DNA of 64,000 bases from Tetrapyrgos nigripes (taxonomy: Eukaryota; Basidiomycota; Agaricomycetes; Agaricales; Campanellaceae). The notes below the pieces were generated by a model. That model searched no databases, was not told the DNA's origin, and saw only the letters and a program-made list of their open reading frames with translations. The position numbers were made by a program, and so were the translations under genes. Every line of letters starts with the position of its first letter. Position 1 is the stretch's first letter. The stretch is taken from positions 558,001-622,000 of the forward strand of contig JAACJM010000021.1 in the NCBI GenBank assembly GCA_013368315.1, given 5' to 3'. Shown piece after piece: positions 1 through 11,700 of this stretch.

Positions 1-1030
1 AGACCCACTACCTAAATGGTAGCGGGAATTTAGTAACGTGAAAACTAGAAAAGTTCCCATGCCGAGATTGTGACACCTTTGGTCCGAACTCACTCAGGCC
101 AACAGAAATACACTGTTTTATTGGACAGTTCCCTAGAAAAATCCCAGCAATTCAACACCATCAAAGGAATTGAAACACTTCCTTGAAATGATAAATCAGG
201 ATTGAAAGTGACCCACAATTATCTTACAGCTGCAGGAGGTTCCGAAACATTCTGGCAAGTGCATGTCATTCTGTACCAAACCTTGTCAGTGCAAGAGAAA
301 GTGATAAGAAGAAGGTAAGAATAAGGACTTACACATAGTCAATACTTTACTCACCAGATAAACTAATCAGCAATAGCCACAAACTTGTGGTTGATGCGAA
401 AAACTAATGTATTCAGGCGGTACTACTCACCTTGGAACCATCACAAGGTGTCACAACCATCGAAGAAAATCTATTGGCCCCAGCCAAATAGCGTTTTTGA
501 TAAGGGAACCAAGTTACAGTGCAATGTCGTCTCTGCAGACTCCTGAAAATTCAGTCAGCATTCTGAGGAATAGGTAAAGACGAGAATGCACATAGGAGCA
601 TATGGGTAGCCCTGGGGGCAGCTTGTTAGTACCAAAAGAGAATTCCCAACATTTGATTGAGACAGAAAACTTGGCCAAAGACAATGAGAACTGATACCAA
701 GTTGACAAAGTGGACTGTAACTTTTGCACCGTGACCTATGAACCCAGGAAGCTACAGCTTAGCTGATAGTTTTAAACGGAAGCTAAGAAGCTTACGTCGC
801 TCAGAAAATCGTGACCTGGGTAGAGAAATAAGAGAGGACAACGACAAGGATGGATTTGTGGTGGGAGTTGAAGAGAAAGCCATCAAAATGATGGATGATG
901 TAATCGCCTGCCAAATAGGGCTAATGTGCCTTGACGCGTCGGCGGGATCGCGCCACCAAAGACCTTTTTTTGAAAAATCACATTCGTCTAAAATGTTGGC
1001 CATTTAAACTTTTTTACCAAACGGCGCCTC
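1..1030. other. Non-coding stretch, nothing recognised
   Basis: Only short overlapping open frames occur, with no recognisable domain, splice pattern or inverted repeat. It lies beside the decayed tannase relic and is probably intergenic or old repeat DNA. Confidence 0.5.
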
Positions 1031-1835
1031 ATACTAGAATGTACCCATGTCTCCTGCCAACGCAATACTTTCCACCCCTGCAATCTCCGAACCGGGGACA
1101 AGACAAGGATAGATGAACTCGTCTTTGAAGTTTGATAAAGAAAGGGCTGAACACTTTCTTCAGTGTATCTGCTTGTTCCGGCGTGATACAACTCGTTGAA
1201 TTTGAATCCTCTGGATTTTATCGCATTGTTTCGGAATATCTGGATTGACGATGTTGAGCCAGGCTTCAAGTTCCGTGGGTAGGAAAGAAGGTGCATCTAG
1301 TAATGTAAGGGACCAGGCTAAGAGAAGAAAATATAGCCAGGCGCCTTAAGACAAGACTATGAGCAGCAATGTTCGAGTTGATTTGGCTAAGGAACTACGA
1401 ATCAAGTACAAAGTATAAATACTGTAAGTCCGGATCATACGAAACTACTAAGAAATAGGAAGTAACGAGCGTATGAAATAATATAGGGAGTAAGAGAATG
1501 CAGAAGTGTTAAGTACTATGGACTATGGATCTAGGGCGATCGTTACAAGTACTCAAAAAATGCTCCCCATCCAATTCCTAGGAAGCCAAGCTTCTATATG
1601 AATCATTATCCGGATCCCTGACTGTCCGGAAATCTGGATGTCTACACAACGATGCAGGAAGAAAAATGGGTTCAGCAGCCAGCTATGTATGCATGTATGA
1701 TCCCGGTCCGAGTCAGTGAATGTGAGAATCGAGATTGGTTCCTTGGGACCTGGGTGACGAGCTCTGTGCATGTGAAGTGATTGAGGAGTACTACCTTGTT
1801 TCAAGTCAAACTTGGACTAAAGTCAGCCACAGTAT
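1030..1835 (-). pseudogene. Tannase/feruloyl esterase relic (T0)
   Basis: Two blocks match the intact tannase-family genes of this window. The block at about 1553-1835 keeps the equivalents of the TFTDSDRD, VDIQISGQSGI and EAWLPRNW segments. The block at about 1040-1310 keeps the AWLNIVNPDI...QCDKI segment, the C-terminal side of the lid region and the PCLVPGSEIAG segment. Stops, frameshifts and a scrambled interior show it is dead, and the nucleophile exon (GCSTGG) is not recognisable. It is far more diverged than T1-T4, so it is the oldest copy in the window. Confidence 0.75.
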
Positions 1836-2022
1836 TAGTGACGTGGGGGGGCAGAGGTCAAGGTGCCGCTAGAGAACAATAGGGACCTTCAAAGTTGAAG
1901 GTGGAAGTTAGGGCCTGTATTTCGTTTCCGGTCTGTCACACTTAGTCACATCTAGTCACATAGTAATCACAGCAGGCCGCGCGTCATCGTGTATCATCCT
2001 CTACTACTCTACTCGTCTAATA

Positions 2023-2300
2023 ATGACTACCTGGACTGAAGACCAGACCTGGGCCCTCATAACAGAGTTCAAAAAGTCTGAAAACTTCAAGGTTTTATAG
2101 GGACCAAAGGAAGGAGAGGTATGGATACAAGATTTTACTTTTATTAAGTAGTGCGGGTCTGACTGTATTACTTGTATAGAACACCTCTGGCGAAAAGAAG
2201 ATCGCCGTCCATGCTCGGATCGCGCAGGCCCTTGAGCCCGAAAAGTTCAACGTTGATAGGAAGAAGACCACTGACCGTATTAAGAGCAAAATAAGTTATG
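2023..2300 (+). pseudogene. Myb/SANT-like transposon protein fragment
   Basis: The plus strand reads MTTWTEDQTWALITEFKKS and then, after a probable intron between about 2098 and 2180, a stretch ending EKFNVDRKKTTDRIKSK. A W-x(7)-W-ALI..F start followed by the basic RIKSK end is the pattern of Myb/SANT-like (MADF-like) DNA-binding domains encoded by Harbinger-type transposons. It is short and has no obvious continuation, so it is treated as a remnant within the surrounding element. Confidence 0.5.
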
Positions 2301-2306
2301 GATCAT

Positions 2307-2627
2307 TCATAGGGCTTTGATATCAACTTGGAACTGCTGCTGCATTTGTAGAAGCATTTCCTTGTATTTGTCAGTAGAAGATGAATCAGACATCGCTATG
2401 TCTGAGTCAGAGGAATCAGAGGAGCTGGAGCTACTGGAAATTGAGCTGGAGGAGTGGGAATTGGAGCCAGAGCCACTGCTAGAGGAGCTTGACTTAGAAC
2501 CCTCTGACTTGGAGTCAGAGTCAGACAAATCCGCAGAAAGGTGGATTAATTGGGTGAAATTGCGGGTAAGGGCAAGCATAAGGTAGGCACTTTTATACTG
2601 CGCATGTACGTTGAGTTTTCGTGGCAT
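2307..2627 (-). CDS. Ser-rich N-terminal fragment of a Harbinger-type ORF
   Basis: This is an open frame of 106 codons starting MPRKLNVHAQYKSAYLMLAL, with a 45-residue Ser/Asp/Gly tract and a short KYKEMLLQMQQQFQ helix. It lies wholly inside the inverted-repeat element and opposite the Myb-like fragment. A basic start followed by a helical segment and a Ser-rich linker resembles N-termini of fungal Harbinger transposases as I know them, but no DDE domain follows. It is probably not expressed as a working protein. The plus-strand acidic frame over the same bases is its shadow. Confidence 0.35.
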   Translation of the reverse strand: MPRKLNVHAQYKSAYLMLALTRNFTQLIHLSADLSDSDSKSEGSKSSSSSSGSGSNSHSSSSISSSSSSSDSSDSDIAMSDSSSTDKYKEMLLQMQQQFQVDIKAL

Positions 2628-2786
2628 AGTGAGGAAGATAGTAGTGTAGAACTTTATCGATTGTACGCTACACGATAATCTACAGTTTTCAGTGCGTGAT
2701 TTCCTTTTTAAGATGGCGTGACATTGGTAAGCAAAAAAACGAAAAACGAACGACGGGCGCTACCGTCAACTTTGTTGAAGGTCCCT

Positions 2787-3545
2787 AATATTGGCAGACG
2801 CGCGATGCTGCATGCATATGGTTTTCAGGAAGGAAAACATCAAGGCTTTTAGTGAGTGCTCTGACTCGGAGTTGAGTTGTAATCCGAATAATTTTAACCC
2901 ATCCGAGCGGATGGATCCGTATCCGAACTTGATCCGATCCGCTAGGAGTCTATTGCCCGGATCGTGATTGTGTAAATAATAAGTATTGTAATTTGCACCA
3001 TGATGGCCACTTGCCGGGATGCGACGCCGACAAAGTGGAGATGTGAAGATACTTATGCTTCCCAGTCGTGTATATCAGAGCATGATATATAAAGGATAAG
3101 ACCGGTGAGGTACCGAGCACAGATCTAGTCTACCTATGTAGGGGTTGCCTAAGGGACCCGGGAGACCTTATTATAGATTTTCGAGACGGTATTCTAACTT
3201 CTTTCCCAGTTCACAAGCCTAAAGACCTGAGACTGAAGGCCTGAAAAAATTGGTGAGCAGGAATAGGTATTAGGATGAGAAAGCCTAAGTGGCAAAACAG
3301 TAACCCAGGGGCCGGAGTCAACCCAGCTGGAGTCCAGGGAGTCGGTAATAAATTTACGAGTATGAGTATGAGTACTATAGTAGGAGGGTTTTAACTTTTG
3401 AGAGCGTGGTTTCACATCAGGATATTGAGGCGTACGTAGCTGGGACGGAAGGACATGGTGACATAGTGACATCAAGGTGACATGATGTACTGTGTAGGGA
3501 TGATGAATCACGATGGCAATGACATCTAAAATTTTAATCAATATT
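2787..3545. other. Non-coding; ATCCG-word-rich patch at 2883-2965
   Basis: No gene is recognised. A patch at 2883-2965 repeats the word ATCCG in both orientations, which is the same kind of composition seen inside the hAT-type elements elsewhere in the window. No end repeats were found for it. Confidence 0.4.
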
Positions 3546-3886
3546 CGATTTTGGTAGAGCCTAGGGCCCGGAATTTTGAAGGCCAGTTTTTCAGTGTCAG
3601 TTTCAGAGTCCAACTTGAGTTCGGGACTAGTAGCTGCTTTGACGCTTGGACTTTTCCCCTTTTTGATAGATCTTGACGATTGCGCATGCCAGTGAGCCTG
3701 CGGTTGTCTGTTGTCGTTCAGAGGGTTAAGATTTAAGTATCATAGGTGTGTTGTTCTTTCGAGATGTTCCTTATATAGACAAGGAGAATCTATTGTTATA
3801 TTCTAGATACGGGCGGCATTGCGGGGGGCTTAAGTGCTGCTTGAAGCTCCAAACTACGTACTTTGGTCCTCCCGAAAGTAGGCTAA
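3545..3886 (+). pseudogene. Relic of a GH115 3' end
   Basis: The strand shows, in order, degenerate matches to the last three exons of the GH115 gene at 36.1-39.3 kb: the TAGAGCCTGGG segment (about 3557), the acceptor TTTTTGATAG followed by ATCTT and GAGCCTGCGGTTGT (about 3661-3715), and the last exon ending TACTTTGGTCCTCCCGAAAG (YFGPPES, about 3857-3876). Insertions of 10-20 nt inside exons destroy the frame. No upstream exons are recognisable. Together with T0 it shows that a second GH115/tannase locus once lay here, or that pieces were moved here. Confidence 0.6.
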
Positions 3887-4665
3887 GGACATAAAAGACC
3901 GAGGACCGAGATGGCATCATAGACAGTAGTGTGACGTCAGAGTTGTGTACGCAGTATACGTAGGTACGTAGCAGGTACGCATGGACCCGCAACCAGCGAA
4001 ACCGGCGAACTAAGTAAGGTATACATAGCGAGATGAAAATCGAGACCAGCGACCTACTTCACACAAGTAAAGGAGATTAAAGCAGCGAACTTGAACGTTA
4101 GCGAGATACGTAGCGAGATACGTAACGAGTTACATAGCGAGAGTCTGAGAAGCGCTGGAGTGTGAATGCGACGGCGTGGAACTGGAAATAAGATACCAAA
4201 TGCTACCAATGCTGCGAATGCGAAGTCGAATCTGGAAGCGGAACGGGAGCAGTGGCCATGGGTCGTATTGAGTCCCCGGGATTTTGTCATCATCAGGTAC
4301 TGTCACGGCGCACTTGGAAGGATTTTCTGACGGTTCCGCAGGGCTTCAGAACTGCGATGTCTGAGGCCTTGAGGCCTTGCGCAGTGACTGATGGGTCGAA
4401 GACACGTCAGCTTTGACATTCCTGTGAAGAGTACCATCATCATGAGCTGGGAGAAGGCAATGTGGCCCAGTCTGGACCGACGGATGTCGGTTAAAATCCA
4501 GACGGCGCTACCGAAAATGTGACATCCCGAGGTTAGCATATGGGGTTTTCACACATGCAACATAGTTTTTAACTTTCTGGGAATTGAAAGGGAGGAGACG
4601 CCGAGAAAAGCGGCGGAGGACCGGAGTGAGAGTAAAAACACGGCTTTGTTTGGTTTCTGAATGTC
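3887..4665. other. Intergenic, upstream of the 4.7-kb gene
   Basis: No coding region is supported. The last part should hold the promoter of the gene starting at 4666. I see no clear TATA element. Confidence 0.4.
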
Positions 4666-7600
4666 ATGTCATTGTTCTCCTCCATTACGTCGTTCCTGCC
4701 CTCTGCTCTCCATCCATCCTCGCCTCCTCCTCCAGATTCCCAACCAGAAATCGATGATGACGACGACGACGAGGAGCCCAATGTTGAGCAAGTAGATACT
4801 AAAAAGTCAAAGAAGGATAAGAAGGAAAAGGGTCCAAATGAGGTACTAGCTCGTACTATGCTACCCTTCCTTTACTAACTGTGGTCAGACCTTCATCTTT
4901 GTCCGTCCGCCTCCAGCGAAATCCAACCACCCTCTGAACCTGCAAGTCCAGCTGGTGCCTCCACACTCACGAGCACCCGGCGGCGTCAACACTTCGCGTC
5001 AATCTCTCGACGCTCAAAGCGATACAGGAGGAGGCGACCTCAGTAGGACAACCTCTGCCCAATCCGAAGCCTCTTCCTACTCTAACAACTCCTCAAACAC
5101 CTCTGGCTACGCATCCACATCATCCTTCTCCTCCACCTACTCCACCTCCTCTACCACCTCTTCTGGTGGTAGACGCATCATCATACCCCTATACAATCTC
5201 CAAGCTCACAACGTCATGACGAATACCGTTGTTGATGCAGGCACTGATGCCAAGATTGCCAAGTTTACAAAGAAAGGGTTGGAGATGATTGATTTGGCCG
5301 TTCTCGAGCCGGTTGAGGTGTGGCCTACTCCGGCGTTTGCGCATCATACCAGAGCAGGTCCCAGTGTGGCTAAAGGCAAGGCTGGGTTGCTTGCGGGTGC
5401 GAGTACGTCGGGGACGGGGACGGGAGGAACGGGTAGCGCCAGACCTAGTGTAGACGCCGAACACACTCCAGCGTCTTCAGCAGTGTCGCTTTCTTCCTAT
5501 GGGGTGCATGATTCTCTTCACCACCAACAACAACAGCACCAACATCCCGACACTAGTCCTTACTCTTACTCACATGCTCCCGCTGCGGCTTCTTCTACAC
5601 CCAAGAAAAACAATCTATTCGGCAAGTTTTTCTCTAGGGATAAAAGAAGACCAGAATATGGCTCTGGCCCTGGGTCTACCTCCACGTCTACACCCGCGAT
5701 AGATCTATCCATAACAGCACCTACGCCTACTCAAACCAAACCCGACATGCCTCTCCCTGCTTCCCCAACACCCTTGATAAAAGGCCACGCGCGTAACCTA
5801 TCTAATTCGATCAATAATGCGTTTAGGAGATCACCATCGCCTGCTATGGGTAGTGCGGGGACGGTTACGGGTGGTGGACTGACACCAAGGAGAACGACGT
5901 TTTTCAGTCGTGATCGAAGTGGTGGTGGTAGTGAGAGTGGACATCGTCAAGATGTTAGTGCTAGTGCCAGTGGTGTAGGGGATACTCTTAACCCAGGAAT
6001 AACAACTTCAAGGCTATCGACTTCGTCAAGACATTCCCAACAGTCACGTCATTCGCAGTATAGTGCTACGGAGGATGGTCAAATTTACAACAGAGATGCG
6101 CGTACACATGCACGAGAAAAGGAAACCAAAGACCGAGAGCGCGACACACCCGTTGCCGTTTCCCTTCCTTCAACTCTAGGTATTCAACCTACACTATCTA
6201 CACCTGGTGGTCCAGCGGCTTTAGCAGCCAACTTTGGTAGTGTCAATGGTCCCAACAACAACCCTACGTTCCTATCAGCAGGATACCCCCCACCAAAACA
6301 TCTAGGCTACGGCAAAGGACCAGCGTTGTATGTCTGGGTTGTTAGAAGGTGGACTAAGAAACCCAGTGCGACGTCGTCGAGGGATTTTGATTTTTCTGGA
6401 GGGTTACCTGTACCGGGTCCTCTAGCTGGGTTGAAGGAAGTTTTCACAGAGGGTAGTAGACGAAGTTTTGCGGGGGAAAGAGAGAGAGAGACGGGTGCGG
6501 GTGCGGGTTTGGGTACGAGCGGGATGAAGGGATTAGAACTCAGGGTTGAGTGGAAGAGGGGGAAGAAGCCTAAGACTAAGAAGAAAAAGCTGAACACGAA
6601 GGCGAAGGATGAACAAGGGGGTTCGGGGCCGGGATCGAAAAACCCTTCCAGAGATGTGAGCATGAGCAGGGCGCCCGCGAATACGAATGGTAATGGTTCT
6701 CAAGGATCATTGCCTACGTCACCGAATTCGAATGGCCATAGCCACGGGGCGACGTTACAAGCAGAATCACCTGTGGATAAAACTGCCAACAGGCTTTCGA
6801 CTTTATCTGCGTTGTCGGCGGCTAGTACTAATGTGAGTGCGAGCGAAGACACTCACAGCAACACTCACAACGTTCACAATAACGACTTTGCGGAGGGGGG
6901 ACCGGGGTCGGGACCGAGGCCGAGGCATAGTCTCAGTTTACCGGGGAGTGTTAATAGTAGGAAGGACAAGGACAACAAGACGAAAGATGGGAAGCGATTC
7001 AAGTCGAAGCAGAGTCTGCGTACCGCTTTTCGTAGTGCTTCGAGGACGGATGCAGACGATGATGGTGATTCTGCAGGAGAGGTGGGGAGTGAAGGATCAG
7101 GATCAGTACGAGGAAGAAGGAGAGCGACAGGAAGAGGAGGAGGAGGAGGAGGAGGAGGAGAGACAGATGGAGAAGAAACCGACGGAGAAGCAGAATATTC
7201 AGACCCAGAGGATTCCGAAACGCCTTGGGTGTGTACGGTCAAGGTTAGAAGGTTGGGGCGAAACGAAAGAGAAAGAGAAACACAAGGACCACTAAAACTC
7301 AAAGTCGGCACCCTCTCACCAACTCCACATCATCCCAAAGTAGTCGCGATGCTAAAGGTTCCTTATCCGTTGCCTGATTTGGAGGTGGAGAGGATGAGTA
7401 TTAGGAGGAGGGGGCTTCCTGGTGTGTCTCCAGGCTCTGGGTCTGGCGATGATACCAACAACGATACCAATAACAACGCTTTCTCTGGTTCTGGTTCTGG
7501 TGGTCCCGGTGGGGGGTGTGAAGGGCGTGAACCCCTTCAAGGCCTCTCTTTAACAGCCGAAGAAATCAAAGACGTAGTTTGTTCGACTGGGTTGTGGTTG

Positions 7601-7672
7601 GTTGTTAGGGAAGGGTTTGGTGGAGTTGGGAGAGTTAGTAGGAAGGGGGATGGGTGGAGGATTAGAGCTTAA
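4666..7672 (+). CDS. Conserved fungal low-complexity protein, unknown function
   Basis: Two exons are supported: 4666-4842 and 4889-7672. They are separated by a 46-nt intron (GTACTAG...TACTAAC...GGTCAG) and give about 986 residues. The N-terminal part has an Asp/Glu run and a Lys-rich KKSKKDKKEKG patch. After the junction comes a conserved block (FIFVRPPPAKSNHPLNLQVQ, then a segment ending in a run of conserved hydrophobics before EPVEVW). The middle is Ser/Thr/Gly-rich and disordered. The C-terminal third regains order: LYVWVVRRW, ELRVEWKRGK, TPWVCTVKVRRLG, then LTAEEIKDVVCSTGLWLVVREGFGG to the end. I know similar uncharacterised proteins in Agaricomycetes but no function. There is no signal peptide or membrane segment, so it is probably cytosolic or nuclear. 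A GGA/GAG microsatellite encodes a poly-Gly tract near 7140. The many antisense frames are shadows. Confidence 0.85.
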
Positions 7673-7780
7673 GTGGGGTTATGTTTTTAAAGTTTTTTCG
7701 AGTGGTTGATGGGATGGGATACTTAGTGGGACGCACACGTCTAGCCCCGAGTACAGGTAGGGGTGTATGTGGTAGGATTT

Positions 7781-7940
7781 GGGATTTGGTGTCTACATAT
7801 ATAGGACATGTCACATGTGATATGTGATGGGGAATTTCGGTGTTGTGAGAGAGGGGGGTGTGGGATTTGGTGTCTATCTAGGACATGCGATGTGATGGGG
7901 AATTTCGGTGTTGTGAGAGAGAGGGGGGGGGGGGGTAGAG
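7781..7940 (+). repeat. Two-copy tandem repeat, 81-bp period
   Basis: A unit beginning GGGATTTGGTGTCTA and containing GGGGAATTTCGGTGTTGTGA occurs at 7781 and again at 7862. It ends in a G-run of about 14. It lies 110 nt past the stop codon, probably in the 3' UTR or just beyond. Confidence 0.8.
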
Positions 7941-8534
7941 TATGCGTCAATTTACTCAAAGTTAACGTTACTACTAGTTTCCTATTTTTCTAGTTCTACC
8001 CAGTTCTCCAGTCGAGGATTGTACATAGTTTGGTTTAGTACATATAATTATTTATCTATCTCCAGCTCACAAGCATACTGGCCAAGTTTTGAAAGCACTT
8101 ACTTTGCTTTTGACTTATCGTTGACTTCTTTCCTTTTCTTTCTTCCTTCAAACTTGAAGCTAGAAAGCGCTAGCCTTTTACATGTGCCGTGTTGAAGACA
8201 AACCACGATAGAGCATGTACATACACAAAACCTAAAGCAACAGCTGGGTCCGGGAAAGAGGGATTCAAAAGTTCAAACCAGGCAGTCAAGGCACGGTTTG
8301 AGGACGTCGGGAGTCGGGACAAGGACTGTATTTATGCATACAAAACGCGCATACAATGGACGGTGGACGGTATACGACATCTGGGAACGATTCCCCGCAA
8401 ATGTGGCTTGGGGTCTTTCATCCTCGCTCTAAGCTCAAGCCAAAAGAAAAAGATCTAGACTCGGGAGACCTATCCAAAAAAAAATCGCGTCGTCTCGGCT
8501 TCAGACAGGCCCTTTCTTCTCAGTTACGCCTCTA
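7941..8534. other. Intergenic, no gene recognised
   Basis: Only short unsupported frames occur between the tandem repeat and the MITE. Confidence 0.4.
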
Positions 8535-8797
8535 CTGTCCCATTTCGTTCAATTCGCGAGGGCATCGTGACCGTGACATGCCTCGCGAATTTTTTGACCG
8601 CGAAAACTGCGGTGTGAGCAGTGACTCGAGCTTTTTTCCGCGAAATTTCGCGAAATTTGACAGAGAAATTGCCGGTTTTGGAAGGTATCTTGGCAGAGAT
8701 TTCGCGAATGGCTTTTTGTGATGCGTGACGGCCGATTTTTTTCGCGAATTTTGGGGGTACGTGACGCGTGACTTGCGAATTGAACGAAATGGGACAG
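8535..8797. mobile_element. Tc1/mariner-type MITE, 263 bp
   Basis: Terminal inverted repeats start CTGTCCCATTTCGTTCAATT on the left with the exact inverse on the right (about 22 bp matching, then degenerate). The element is flanked by TA on both sides (8533-8534, 8798-8799). The inside is rich in CGCGAAWTT and CGTGAC words. There is no coding capacity. TA target duplications are typical of the Tc1/mariner superfamily. Confidence 0.85.
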
Positions 8798-11700
8798 TAT
8801 ATGTGCTTCCTAGCCTCGTGAAACCAGACTGACGATACCCACTATGTAAGTAGTCAGGAAATAATCTATACAAGTGTGGCGGCCGTCGCTTCGCTCCGGC
8901 TTCCTGGTAGCTGGCGGCAGAGGAAGAGGGACCAGGCAAGCAACTGCAAATACTTTTCTTAAAAAAGAAATCATAATCATTTCCTAAAAAGGGTACTATG
9001 TTTTACTAGGAAGCTGGCCATTTGGTGAATATCTCTAGAACCAGGACACTTTGGCTAGCTTTTGTAAAATCAAAAAATACTACTAAACAATCCTCGTTCA
9101 CGTACCAAAGGTCATCTGGCGGGAGGTAGTGGTCATTGAGATATCGGCAAAGTTTGACGTGAAATGATGGGAATTACGGGAAATCCTTATGTAAGCAACT
9201 GCCCATGATAGTGTAATCGCACTGTATCCCGTCGTTCTCTGCATCGTTTCTGTCCATTTTGTACTCCTTTTGTTCCCTTATGTCTGGGCTTCTTTAGCAA
9301 TCACCCTATTTGCTTGTTTGTGCAATAACCCGCCTTATGCACCTATCTTAGCTTGAATATTGCTTCTTTGCTCAGATGCTGAACACACCACCTTCTGCCT
9401 CGCATGCTGACTCCAGATGACTTCAGGGCGCAACGAAACTTTGCAGTCTCATTTTTGACATCTTATTTCATGCAATTTTGCAATTTTCCATTTTTATGGG
9501 TTTTCCCTGATGCTTGAGCAGGCTCCATTCCTCACCTACACCTTTGGTGTAAGGGCTGAGTGATGAAGGCCTTGGGTGGAAGCAACTGATTTGAGGGACC
9601 AAAAAGCTTCATAGTTGTGTAACTTGACCTTCAATCTTGACTACTGAGCATGATTCATGATGATTGTTCCTTAGCCCGTGCACTCAGGAGATGTTGAGAT
9701 TGGGAGGTTTTGTCCCAAATATCACCATCTTCTCGCTGACCCTTAGTACTAATTGTAATAACAGAATAGTGTTCCAAACAACTTTTTCATACTTCTCTAC
9801 AAGATTTCAATTGGAAAATTGTCCTCAGCACCGTCATTTGGTCTCCAAGCCCCTGTGCTCCATTATGCCTTGATTTTGCCTAGATCAATTCTCAACCTTA
9901 ATTCTCTTGATGATTCCACTTGTAGTCAGGGATCATAACTCCAGCACACTACAAGAGCCATCAAAGAAGTCTCCAAAAGATCTCAGCACACCATTGCAGT
10001 ATGTGACAAGGTCCAAAAATTACACTGCTTACTACCCATCTCAATGAGGTCTGACCATTGACTAGTTTCCACATATTTCATGCCATTTACATCAATCCAT
10101 GTCTGTAGATTATTCCAATCATGATTCCTATGTATTGGTATGCTATTCTGAGTACATAGACTTGAGTTATAGGTGGGGCATGGTACAAAGTAGTGCATAT
10201 GTAGTGTTAGAAGGAGAGGAGAGGAAAGTTAAGAAATATAAGGTCTTTTATTATCCCAAAACACTTGGGATATGTCAAGATATGTTTATAGCATAGCTGC
10301 GCATGCCCTATCGATAGACACCATTTTTTTAGCTCCAAGGCAATGCTGTAATTAATTACGATTTAAATACGCTATGGTGGCCAGGTTCATGGTATTCAAT
10401 AGTATATGAAAAGGCGCCAAAGTTTATAAAGTGTTTAAGAGCCGCGCCCATTAGGTAATCATTCAATAATCACACAAATCTTTTCCCAGTATTTTCACCA
10501 ACTACTCGTTATAACTCTGTAGATTTTATTTGGCATGTGGTATTCCTAAATGTATCTAAGACTGAATACCAAAAATCACGACGTAAAACGAAACAGAACT
10601 CGAGATAAGGTGTTCCGCGAGAGCACAGCCACCTCCACGCCAAAGCATTTAGGCTGCGATCAGCGATGCATGTCTAACGGTAAGTACTACTTCTGATCCG
10701 TTTCTCTTGGTAAAAATCTGTGTACAAGATATTTAAAACTTTCTCAGCGCACAAGTAAAACACCGAAGTGAGGTAAGCTCGAAATGTCTATGCCATTGAC
10801 TTGCCGACAGGAATTACATAGTAACTTTTGGCCGGCGCGGCGCGTAAGATAACTACTGGCAGATAATCTTTTCAGTTTACTCAATGTGAACAGGGGAAGA
10901 ATTTCAAAAAATGATCCTTGTCATTTAGACGGTTGGTAATACCACTGGTAAGCATCTTTCTTGTCCACTTTGTCGCGAATGGCAAGTGGTACAATGCACA
11001 ATCACAAGGAGAGACGTAAGCGGCACGGCTTTTACTGAACACTATTGAAGAGTAATCAAAATCTGCAGCGTATAAAGTTGGTATAAAGACCCTGCACTCC
11101 AACTCAGAGAACTTCAACCTGAACCGAGGAATGACCAGAATAGTGTTAGTGTAAGCTACTTACCTCGGCTATGCGCTGTAAATAGTGAAAGGCCTGTCAT
11201 CCCAAATCTGAGAATAGTGTAAGCTGTCCGGGATACAGTGAACATGCCAATGATACCATCAATCTTTGATTGGAACAGCGGCGCGCACTTCCAAATGTGG
11301 AAGTGCGCGCCTCTTCCCACTCATAGGCCACTTTCAGTGAGCTCTAGCAACGAACAGATCTACCACTAAGCTCTCCGGGAGGTATTTATAGCTTGATAGC
11401 ATATTAAAGTAAGTATATACAAGAAATCAACCAATCTGATGAAATATGAAGGTATGGCAATGATTTTTATGACTACTACGTACATACTCGTGAAAGTGTG
11501 TAAAGTTCTATGTAGTTTGGTTCTACTATTGTTCTGAGCAAATCATGAAGGCATGAGTGATATCTACGTTGAGAAGCTATCTAAAAAGTTCCATACCTTG
11601 GACAGTTCGTATAGTGGCTTCAGAAAGATAATATGGATTGTCTTCTGAGATCATTGGCTCTGCAGCCGCATCTCTCAGCCTTTTAAAAGCAAAAAAAGTC

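Larger units (their letters stand above)
1881..2786. mobile_element. PIF/Harbinger-like DNA element, internally deleted
   Basis: The ends are inverted repeats starting AGGGACCTTCAA and continuing into (CA)AAGTTGA, with a 3-nt gap on the left. The element is flanked by a 3-bp AAT duplication (1878-1880 and 2787-2789). Inside are a plus-strand Myb/SANT-like segment (from 2023) and a minus-strand reading frame of 106 codons (2627-2307) that begins MPRK and has a long Ser/Asp tract. PIF/Harbinger elements have 3-bp target duplications and encode a Myb-like protein plus a transposase, often divergently. The catalytic part of a transposase is not present, so this is a deleted copy. Confidence 0.6.

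Noticed and set aside
2317..2586. Acidic plus-strand frame (Glu/Ser-rich)
   Set aside because: It is the antisense shadow of the Ser/Asp tract in the minus-strand element ORF.
6874..7311. Antisense frames over the 3' half of the 4.7-kb gene with long Ser/Pro runs
   Set aside because: GC-biased repeat DNA of the real gene keeps other frames open; no domains or splice support.
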